From Carposina sasakii (Eukaryota > Arthropoda > Insecta > Lepidoptera > Carposinidae), in NCBI GenBank assembly GCA_014607495.2, contig CP053155.1, positions 6,448,001-6,512,000 on the forward strand: a stretch of 64,000 nt of DNA, in the 5' to 3' direction. Positions 10,201 to 22,200 of this stretch are shown piece after piece (position 1 is the stretch's first letter; each line of letters opens with the position of its first letter). Both the position numbers and the translations under genes were made by a program. A model generated the notes under the pieces. That model was not told where the DNA came from and made no database searches. It was given only the letters and a program-made list of their open reading frames with translations.

Positions 10201-13200
10201 ATATTTTTATCATTATTGGGTTGGTTTTTCTGGTTATTCTAAGCAAACTGTAGGTCGTACGAGTAGGTAGGATATCAACTTCTTATTTTCCCCAGGGCAT
10301 CTTACGAGTAGGTTGGAGACCGCATCTATCATGTAGATAAAGCAATGTTTTATTTTTGTATGGAATATCATTGTTGACTTTTTAATCCCTAATTAAGTAG
10401 CATCATAAACTAAAGGAAACTTCCAGTTTAAAAAAAATAAATTCTAGTGAAATTGATCACGAATTGGCATTGATCATTCAAGTCTTATCTGCAAACGATT
10501 ACGCTCAAATTGACCCCAAATAACAAGAAATTATTTTGTAATTATTTAATTTATCTAGGATAAGATATAAGATGTATTTGTCGGGTCGATAGAGACCGCC
10601 GGTGCTTCTTGACGAACTGACACTTGATCCCGTCTAATTGAAAACACATGCATTATGTATTATTAAGAGATAACGTTTATCTCTGAGCTTTGTTTATGTT
10701 TAATAAGTTTTCTATGATGGCGGCGTTTCTGATGATTAGCTTCCAACAGTTCGACGGCTCGACAAATGTAGTTTCCGCATTTGATTCGAAAACTTTCATT
10801 GTAAGAGAAATAGCCTCCCTGGTAGATGCCTATCACCACTACGTTGAGTAAATTTAAGGAAATCAAAATCAATATTTTTAAACTACTTAGGATTTTTTCC
10901 TCGAGAAAAGTTCACCTACGCTACCTACCTGGGGGCCAATTCTCAAAAAGTGTCGAGTTGGAACGAAGCCGAAACGGAACCGTTGTACATGCTCAGAACA
11001 AAGCAATTAGACACATTTCAGCACGAGCAGCAATAAAACATACTTAATAATTATATAATTATTAATATATTAAAATACTAGCGTCCCACTAAACATGTAC
11101 CTACCTAAATATTATTTATTAGGTAGAGGCATAGAGGAATAAGTAGAGGCTACATTTGCTACTGTAGATACTCGTAAAGAAAGTCAAATAAAAGTGAATT
11201 CGATTTGCAGAGGAGCGAGAAGCGTAATCGCACATGGGTAAGTCGAAATCTACATGTCTTGTTATGAATGTTTATTTACCTGCTCTTTATAATCAGTCTC
11301 ATGGAGCAGATAAGGTCAGTCCCCTACAGTAGATATATGGGGAATTATTATTTTTCCTTTAAAGAGGGCGATTACTTTACCTACACTTATTCCACTAAGG
11401 GCTGATTTTTCAATAGGCGAATAGCTCTCTAACTGATGATGCTTTCTTTCCTTCTCTAAAACTTTATTAATCAAGATATAGTCAACATTAAATTTATCCT
11501 ACTAATATATTATAAACGCGAAAGTTTGTGAATACGAATGGAAAAACGGTAAAAACGGCTGGAGCGATTTTAATAAAAATTAGTACCTATGGAGTTAGCT
11601 GACACCCTGTATTTAACACATAGGGGCTACTTTTTATCCCGGTAAAATATTTTGATCCCGGATAATTTTGACATTTTGTTTTTTCTGCAGTGCACGCGGA
11701 CGAAGTCACGGGCGTCCACTAGTCCTCAAATATACCTACCTGACCGTTGGAAAAATCGGCCTTTACGGTAATCATTTTCATCATTTACAGCCCTGAGAAG
11801 TCCACTGTTGGACATAGGCCTCCCCCAACAACCTCCACTCCGACCGGTCGGAAGCAGCCCGCATCCAACCGACGCCCGCAACCTTGACCAGGTCATCCGT
11901 CCACCTCGCGGGTGGCCTTCCCACGCTGCGCTTGCCGGTACGTGGTATCCACTCTAGAACTTTCCGACGCCATCGGCCATCAGTTCTTCGAGCTATGTGC
12001 CCTGCCCATTGCCACTTCAGCTTGCTGGACCGTTCAGCTATGTCGGTGATCTTTGTACGTCTGCGGATCTCCTCATTTCTGATTCGATCACGCAGAGAGA
12101 TCCCAAGCATAGCTCTCTCCATCGCTCGCTGTGCGATCCTGAGCTTTTTTATGAGGCACATAGTTAGAGACCACGTCTCGGCACCGTAGGTCATCACCAG
12201 CAGCACGCACTGGTTGAATACCTTCGTCTTTAAGGACTGGGGTATCTTGGACACAAATAAGCTTCGTAGTTTCCCGAACGCTGCCCAGCCGAGTTGGATT
12301 CGCCGAGTTACCTCCTTCTCAAAGTTGGACTTACCTAGTTTGACCGTCTGTCCCAGGTAAACATACTCGTCAACAACTTCAAGCATCGAGCTCCCAACCA
12401 GTACAGGAGTGGGCGGCACATGGACGTTCGACATGATCTTCGTCTTGTCCATGTTCATCTTCAGGCCCACCTGTTGGGAGACTCGATTGAGGCCATCGAG
12501 CATTGTGCTTAGATCCTTCAGCGATTCTGCCATGACCACGATGTCGTCTGCGAACCGAAGGCCTTTACGGTAAAAGAAAATCAATTGTACTCGTATACCT
12601 ACTACAAAAATATATCTAACTTGCTGTTTTTAAATTGCTCTGTAAAAACGAACAGACTGCCTACATATTGAAGGATTGTCCTGAATTTCTCCGGGATCCC
12701 ATCATCAGATCCTGATGTGGTAAATATGGGACCAACGATAACCAACTAATCTATAAGAAAAAAACATTTTATTTTGAAGTCGGTAATTTTATTTAAATGG
12801 GTTCATAAAACGATGGAGGTAATACACATAATAAAAGTTAAAAAACATATAGACGAATTAATACCTCTCTTTGCTGGAAGTCAGTTTTAAGAAATAATCC
12901 GAGAAGGTGTTTCAAGCGGGTCACATCCATATGCGACCCTAAATTTTAGTATCTTACTTAGATCTTAAGGATATGCTCGCTGCCGTGTGACAATTTTTAT
13001 CTTCTTCCTGGATACCGATTTATTTCCGCGTGGAGCGATAGGGCGCCTGCGCCTGCGCAAACATTCCCATTGTGGGGAGGAGCCCTTATCTTGTCTGTAG
13101 GGAGATCCCGACCGCCTTTACTGAGTTTCACCGATTATTTGAAATATTAATTTATGGAATACAAGCATATTTATTTACCTACCTAATTTTTCTTTATAAA

Positions 13201-16200
13201 CAACCGCTAAAATATAATTTCTATGCCAGGCTGGTGATGGATGCACGCTACATGAACAAGCGCATTGCTTGGAAACTCGCGAAGTAACCAAAGACGCAAA
13301 CAGGCACAGGTGCCACTTCCTTGTATGTATTTGTTTAGGGCGATTGTTCCAATCAGATCACGAAAGTAAGGAATAATCAAAATGTAAGTAGTTAGTAAAA
13401 AATGTTTTACATAACTAAACGAAGATCCTGTTGTGAAAATATTCTCGATTTTGTTTGTAATCATATTTGGAACTACATCTCTAGCTGAATTACGAGTAGT
13501 AAAATTTTTCCACTTTTAACGGATCTTACCTCGGTATATTAAAATACTCGAACTAGGGGGGAAATCTAATAGGTATCTACTCTAGTTACAATCACATTAG
13601 AGTTCTTTCTTAGTACTTACTTCCCTTTAAAAAAAGTTGTTACACCTTGCCTAATAGGCTAAATCCTCAACATTCGACAAAATACAGTAAGTAGAGTATT
13701 TTCTTCGGCTTTGTCGGTGAAATATAAAGGCAACGCTAGATTAAGATTTCCTCGCGCTAGGAGGTACTGTTTACGCATTGGTTTTGACCCGACCTGTAAC
13801 TGTAAGTGCAAACAACTACGCAGGTGTGTGCCGTTGTTGCAGTTGGAGGCTCTAAGGTTTTAAACAGAGTATAGTATCTATCTCTGTACCTTTGTATGCA
13901 ATCCTGTTAAAGGATTTTAAAAACACTCTAAGCTAGGTGATCTTTTCTATTAGAATAGGGTCATTTACAGTTTTTTTATTTGTATTTATATCGAAAGATC
14001 ATAAAATAAAAGAAACATTTGCGAAAGAAAATCTTCGCCAGCGTTAAAGTTTTTCCGGGATATAATAATTTCAAAATCACAATTTTAGACTTGCCAAAAA
14101 ACGCTCCATTGCAAAGTCACTCTAAGCATTTTGTTCTAGAGCTATATTAAATATTGCGTTTACAAAATAAAAGTTGTTGTAAATGATGCAGGTGGATATG
14201 TGATGTTGTAATTTTCAATTAATTTCACATTTAAAAAATTGACTTGCCCACTTAACTTTTAAGGCTTATTGTTACTACCTCATTTGGACACATAATGAAA
14301 TTGTAATTTTACAGATAGGTATGATTTTTATTATTTATTCTGATGAATGATGTTATTGAGACTCAACCATAGGAAACTACCCCATTTTAGGATTAACCGG
14401 TATGTTTAGTAGTTTGTGACATCGTGTGAATTCAATATTCTGAGTTGATCTGAAGTGGTTTTTTTCGACGATTTTGATTATTTACAGTCAATTTCAATAA
14501 TCAAGAAATTCACTGTAAATAGTCTGCTTGCTTATTTTCCCATAACGGAAAATTTTTAATTGGGATTGAGTCCAAAATAAAGTACTTAAATGATTACTAT
14601 GACTCTACATTTCGAATGTTTTATAATAAAAATATAATAAATGTTTCATTTCGTCGTTCCTTCTTCAACCTATTACAATCCACTGCTGGACGTAGACCTC
14701 CCCCAGAGCACGCCACAAGGCTCGATCTCCCGTTTTTGCCATTCAGTCACTACTAGCCGCCGCTCTTTAAGTAATCGGTCCATCTGGACGGATGCCCGGT
14801 CTCCATTTGTGAACCGCTTACTCCACCGTCCATCGGTTCTACGACAGATGTGACCAGCCCACTGCCACTTCAGTCTGCTGCATTTCGAGACCACGTCTCC
14901 ATAACTGTGTGAATCCCAACATAGTACTACCGTTACCTACTCCATGATGCAAACCTTATATTTTACGGGCACTAAGTAAGCTCCACTACCGGCTTGCAGA
15001 ACCAAATATTGACACACAGTGTAATCTAGCGAAGTGGCGAGTAGTTAGCGAACTAATGGTAACTGTACCCGGTTAGCACCGAACTCGCTATCGATATTCG
15101 CGAGCTCGTATACTCTATTTGTTTACATAGATGAGTCGGCCAGAAGCTTTCCAAGGACCGTGTAAATGGTCATAATAACTTCGAGTTTCATTTATTTCTC
15201 CCTATTTAACTTCCAGATAAATTGCTCTCCATTTTTTGCTGCTGCGTTATTATTACTTACACCTGCACCACTTTGAAAAAAAACCTTTTTTGTTATTTGT
15301 TAATAAAATGAACTGATAGAATTTCTGTTTTCTGTGGATAGGATCAAACGAGCCCAAACTCGATGGGGTTGCGTCCTTTCATTACGGAGTTTCTGTAGCC
15401 ACATTCCAGCTCCATCATCAGATAGCTCTAGGTCATAATAATATTGCATTTTCATCCGATTTATACATTGCAAAATTTCGCCTCTATCGGAAATCGGGAA
15501 GTGGATCTAACTTGCAAGATTTGGTTACAGACAACAACAGACAACAAGGTGAAACTAAATAAAAGCTTATAAAAAGCTGAAAGGATTTACAATGAAACTT
15601 TCGTATTCCTTTCCATTATTTCAGTGGGGTAAGCACGAACCTCTCGATAGTACGTAACGTCAAACTGTCAAATCATACATACATAAATACATAGATTTTG
15701 CTAGCGAGTCGCTAGCGTTACGCCGCGTAAAAAGGTTCGTGCATACCCCACACATACATACATCCCGTCAGTCACGCCCATTATTCCGATCAATAGGAAA
15801 TGTTTCCGTGCCAATTCTAAATAGGTATTATAAGCTATCGTCAGAGCCTCGTTCGTTAAATAGCCTACACACTTCAGAAAAGTTGATCAAAAATAAAATG
15901 TCTAACGTAACGGGCTTATATTTAAAAGAGCTTTCATGTTTTTGTAGCAAAATCTCACTTGATAATAAAACAACAATTATTTAATTAACTTTACGTATAA
16001 CATGAAACAGACTACAGATTCATGTCGTCTGTTTAGTATATTACTTAGTTTATGTCAACTGCCTGGAAGTGGACTTTATCAGCTGATGTGTGGACACAGA
16101 TGCGTTACCATACGTACATTACCACTATCACTAGTCTTGTTTACATTATTCCTTATAGGTACCTATTTCATTTGAAAAACAATGATATACATACCTACCT

Positions 16201-19200
16201 CATACTTAGTTAGCCTTTTTTTTAGATAACATTTTGTTAGCGACGTAGAGAAAACTCTCAGTAAAAAATATGTATACGCGTACAGGGTGTTTGTGACAAC
16301 CAGGCCAATATTGATATGGCGACTTGAGACCATGATTCTGAGGCGAAAACCACTGAAAACTTTTGCAGGAAAATTCCAAAATTTGCCGTCTTTTTTCAAT
16401 TTTTCGGGTAAAAAATAGTGTAGTTTGTTTAAGTAGGCCTGAGATAATTACTTAAAAACAAAAAAATCCCGCTTGATTTTCAAAAAAAATGCGCTCAAAA
16501 AAGTTCAATTAACTGTTCACACCCAAATGACAGTCACAATGATACAAAAAACAGCAATATATTACACAATAACCACTAAGCCCATTGAGGTAACTAGTCA
16601 CAGGATTGCCCGATACAATTAGCGAGGAAAGCAAACTTTGCGGATAATCAAATTAAAAATGCATTTCCTGCGAGTAATAACACTGTCGTATAATTCAAAA
16701 CAATGGTAGGTACTTGTTCAGTATATCAGTATTTGCCTGGCTGTCACACACATCCTGTATATCATATTATGACTTTTGGCATTTTAAAGTGATTTGTGCT
16801 AGCCCTAACCTACATCATTCAATTTTAGTGTATCTTACGTGCCAAGATTTTTTTGCCAGTCTTTTTTGACTGGTACTTATTTAATTCCTAAACTTTTACT
16901 TTTATTATTTAAATACACAAAATACGTGAATTGGAATAGTATCTAAATGTGTGTGCTATTTACACCATATCCGCTATGCAGTGTAATGCAGTTGATATCA
17001 CATCGTATTCGTGGAAATCTGTATTTACTCTATACGTTCAAACAATTTTTACAAATGCTTATACAAACTATACCTAAATAAGGTAAGTAAACACAAATTT
17101 ACCTCCAAATCTATGGGAATTTTCAACCCCAACATATAATGCCCCCAAATAAAAATGATAACGCTACCCTTTTCAAATCACTTCATACTTGTACATTCCC
17201 ATACTCCTTGAGGCAGGTGACCATGGATTATCGATAGTAGTACCTAATTATCGATAAGTAGAAACACCAAGTGAAATGTTGGAATATGAGTCTTATTTCT
17301 TTTAGTATTTTGTTCAAGAATTTTAATGTCATACGCATTATGCCTCACCGATAAAGCGTCGTCAAGTGCCAACGATTGTAAATTCGACTGCCAGCAGAGC
17401 TACCGTCTCGATTTACTACCCTATTAATGTACCACATTACATCGGCTATAAAGATAACTCAAGTCTTGGGGATGGTTAGGGTAGATTGGGAAAGTCATAA
17501 ATGTGCTGAATGATTTTTGTAAACACACGTCACACAGCAGTAAGAAACTTAATCCAGAAAATGCAAAATGTAAGTTCTTAAGATTAAAAGAAGGATTTGT
17601 CATTTGAATCTAAGAAGCTTCTTCTATCTGTAAATAGTTATGTGGCGCACATAAAACTTTAAATCTTCATTTTCTTATTTGTCTTCTTTCAGTTTTATGT
17701 ATAGTTTTATATTTTATACTTATGATACAGAAAATTTTATCTTAAATAAGCTATCATCACTATCTGTATTTGCTGGACCTGCTAGTTGCAGGCCGCTTCC
17801 AACAGTGGAGGTCATTGAGGAAAGCCTATCTATGTGTATTAAGCAGTGGACTTCTTGTATTCTTTATTGTACACACAAACATTGGATAAAATAGTGACTT
17901 AAAATAGTTACAAAGAGAATGTACAAATGCGAGCTTATATCTTCAAGAGATTTCTTCCAGCAAACCCAAAACACAACTCTTATTGCTGAAATAATAATGA
18001 TGAAACTATCATACACATTTCGACCAGATGCACAGCAAAACATAGTTGCACCAGAATCCCCAGTAAAATTACCAAAATGGCGTTAACATTTAACTTGCAC
18101 TTGGTCACACAACGAGCTGTCCAATTTATGTTGCGTTCGCAAATTTATGTCGTGGGTGAGGGGCGTTCGACATCACACACTTCAGAAATACTCCGGCTTT
18201 GTAAATCAGAAATAGGGTAGGCGGTGTCGTCACAGTTGATAGCTATCTGCTGTTTATGACTTCCCCAGCCAATGGCCTCGCTGCACCTATGTTAGGCTAT
18301 CTTAGTGCTTTAGTTTAGACGTGTGTATTTACTAGTAAAGTGAGACAGAGTTTTCAGGGGGTAAGAATATTTACCAGTTTGCCAGTATCTAAATATTTTC
18401 ATATTTTTGTGATGAAATAACGTTCATGAATTTAACTTTCATTCCTTTTACTTACCTAATATTGTCATTATCGGCCTCAGGGTGTCAGAGTTTTCTAATC
18501 CAATCCTATTTTAGTACTTTGTAAAACAGGTGTAGAAATTAACTAAGTTTGCTAGAATTGTAAGTATTAAAGGTCAAATAGGCACGTGTTAATGCTCTCC
18601 GTAGAACAACAACCCAGCATTCATAGAACCAAAACATTCAAAGCGATACTTTTAATAACACCACCTATTGCTGAAATTTATTGCCTAGCCAAGCAAAACA
18701 TTGCCCAAAAACATACTTACTGTATACTATTTAACTACAGAAAGCCATATGTAGGTAGGTACATTTTGTTATAGTTAGTAAGTAATAAAACACGAGCAGT
18801 CGCCAGTAACAACGTGTTGTAGGAGTTTTTTGGTCGTAATTCAACCTCGTCGTAATACTCGTAGTGGCTGAAAATTTACGTCTTAAATGCGGAGACGTGA
18901 CCGATTTGTAATTTTGGGGACTTTTATTAAACAGCCACTGATGGAGTATCGTTCATTTTATGTTTTAGCATTTATAAGCATGTGGAGGGGTTATTCCATT
19001 AAATTAAAAACTCGACTCGACTTGAAATTTAAAAGATGCGGAATGTTTAAGTGCCTCACTGTCGTCGACAGTTTTTAGAGACAGGCGTTTTCATCAATAC
19101 CGAAACCTTTTGTAAAAAAATTGGAGAAACCATAAGCTGGAGGCTGCCTATACCCGTCTTATTATTACTAGGTTTGTATACTAATGCGATTGTGAAATGT

Positions 19201-22200
19201 ACCTACCTAACGGCATGCAAAGCCAGTAGCTGTATCGTCATTAGGCATTTCTTAATGCTCCATCTCATAATAATATTACTATAATTGAAAACTATAATGG
19301 TTTTTTATTAAGATCTGTTTATTTAGCATGCTCGTTATTTTATATCTGGGGGTAAACTTGAAGTTCCATCTCTATTCTAGGGTAGGTACAGCAGGTACAA
19401 GTTAATTTTTTCAAATCCATATCGGGTCCAAATTAGATAATATGTTTTTTTAACTTAGTTTTTTAACATGTGTCTTTGTGTTGGTACTTTTATTCTTTCT
19501 AACTTTAGATTTACTCAGTCCAAAGTTCTTTAACGATACTTATTAAAACTTGCCAATTTTACAGAATTAATCCGAAATATAATATTTTAAATGCGAAACT
19601 AAGTTTATGAAACTAGGTTTCTTCTATGCTGCTCTGGGAGTGAAAAAAACCGTATAAGACTGCAGCTGCTTCTCTTCCCGGGCATACTGTACAAGTCAGT
19701 AGAGGGACAAGAGGGTCTTGGTGTTTTGTAGGCGATGGGCTGACCACTGTTACTACTAACCGAACTTGTAAATCTCAACAGGCTATACACCCTTAATATA
19801 TGGTCAGAAGTGGAACCATGTGGTTCTATCGGCCCTTGGTGCTCTGCCTACCCCGTAAGGGATAAAGGCGTGATTATATGTAAACTAAGTTTATTTGTTC
19901 GTTTCTTACCTACCTCTTCACGCCTGAACTTAAAATTTAGTACAAAGATAATCTAAAAGGCTGAGAATGGACGCAATGTACTTATTATCCCCGGAAATCA
20001 TATTTTTCCGGAATATTTCGTGTTTATTTTACAGTCCACGCGGATGAAGTCGCGGGCTTCCGCTCGTTTGAAACATTTGCGACTCTACCTTAGTTATGTT
20101 CACGTTTGTTCGGGCATCAAATAATGATAATCGTTCTTGTGAGCTTTTCAAATTTAACCACTGGATACTTAGGAAGAGAACAGCGGATGTGGGTAGGTCT
20201 GATAGAAATCAAAGTATTTATGTGATAAATTTAGTATTACATATTACCTATTTAGTACGAGTATACCTACTCGTGTTTACCTAACTAAATTTAGGTACAT
20301 TCATAGAACATAAAATATCCGTTCCGTATATAATGTAATGTAGGTAAGTAATTATTTTTTAATGGACATGAAACTAAACACATTTATCTCGATCCCAGAG
20401 CCCTACAAGGAAGCGGACGAATCTGACTGGAGCGCCCTAAGTACTCTATACCAGTAGATATCTGTGATTGTCAGAACTGACATGTTACTAACCAGATGTA
20501 GCGCGCGGTAGGTCTTCAGCCCTATGGCAAGCGATCGACCATTCTTAGATTTCATCTCATACTTGAATACAAAAATTTAAACTTTACTAGTAAACTCAAA
20601 ATTTAAACTCTACGTGACTAATTTCGTCTCGGAACCGTTTCGTAATACGCCATAATAAAAATCCCTCCTAATAATATTTAGTAACGAGAAATCGTTCCCA
20701 CTAATAAACAAGGAAACCGATGGCAGTTCGTCGAACGAGGTAATTATTCCATCTCATATTGCTTCCCGAACGTAATCCGTTAGAAATCGATCGACTTTTA
20801 GTGGCGTGTCAGTGTTTGAAAAAAGCATAATTTATTGACAGCATTCAGATCGCGAGGAAACCCGAACGGCACTAGAAAATAAAAAACGTAATAAAATAAG
20901 AGATGTTTACGAGCGTAAAATGACGTGAGGCCAGGCTGTTTACACATTTACTTGCGCGGCGGCGCAGGCGCATGTAAAGGGGTACCTACTCGTGATATAT
21001 TTTTGTTTATAGTCGCCCCTTGATGGGTTTGGTTACGTAGTAATTATCGGGCGCGCGCCGAAAGCTAAACCAATTTGAGGAGAGGCCGTCCAAGTGCGCA
21101 TTTCAGATTGTATAAGTCAACATCAGCTTTTTTTCTAGGTCGGGTAAACTTTACTGTTTACATCGCTACCAGACTAATACAAACATTATTTTTTATGACT
21201 ACCCCGAGTGTCCTAAATGTATGCGTTATTTAAATAATACTATTAGATGCAATCGTTACATTCATAGAACCTTTGCTAAGATTACATATAGGTAGTTTTT
21301 CATGACCACCTCCTATAGTCTATATTTCTTTCTGCTGCTACTCTAAAGTCTTATAATGTCTACCTACTACGAGTATTTGTAAAATAACCCCAGCACAAAA
21401 ATATATATAACTTTATCCTTATTAGATAGAATCCCTCTACCTAAAGTCCTTACAACATCATCTCCAAATTCTTGGTCATGCATCACTTTCTTTCGTGTAC
21501 AGAAATTCGTCTCCACACACAACTGAAAATACCTCTTGTCAAATCAAAGTTTTCCAACATTAACATGGCAATAACTGATTCATTAATTACAGAGGCGGTG
21601 GATGCTTGCGGCGCTCCTACGTGAAGCGTCCAATGAACGCGTTCATGGTGTTCGCACAGGCGATGCGCAGGCAACTCTCGCAGCAGCGCCCTTCGCTGCA
21701 TAATGCGGAATTGAGCAAATTCCTCGGCTCTATGTGGAAGTAAGTTTCAAATTGTTATATGGATTTCATTAGGGCCCGTAGTCCTTTTTAATTGATGTTA
21801 GTTACGCTGACATGTTCTTCAATAGCGGGTAGGCTTTACACGGCATCAAATGCGCTATAGGAAGGTTTCCTATATGGGCGATGTGCTTTTCTCTACAGGC
21901 ACTGCTAGGCCTTCTTTCTATGTCTAGATTAATGAAGGCGAGTTATGGCTAACTTGGACTCATGCAAACAATAAAAGCCAATCTAAGTCAAGCTTTCGAA
22001 AGCTGTTACGCTATCGCGACCGATGTTTTCAAAAAGCCGCCAATTTAAGCAACAATAACATGGATGTCAAGAGTCTCCATCATCGCGGCTCTCGAGAGGC
22101 TCGTGAAAGTAAAGAGAGACAGCCGTCCAGCCCGGATGGAGGGATAGGGGGGGAGCTGCGCGTGCGGCGCCCAGTGGAGAGGCGTGCATCGATTGTTTAC

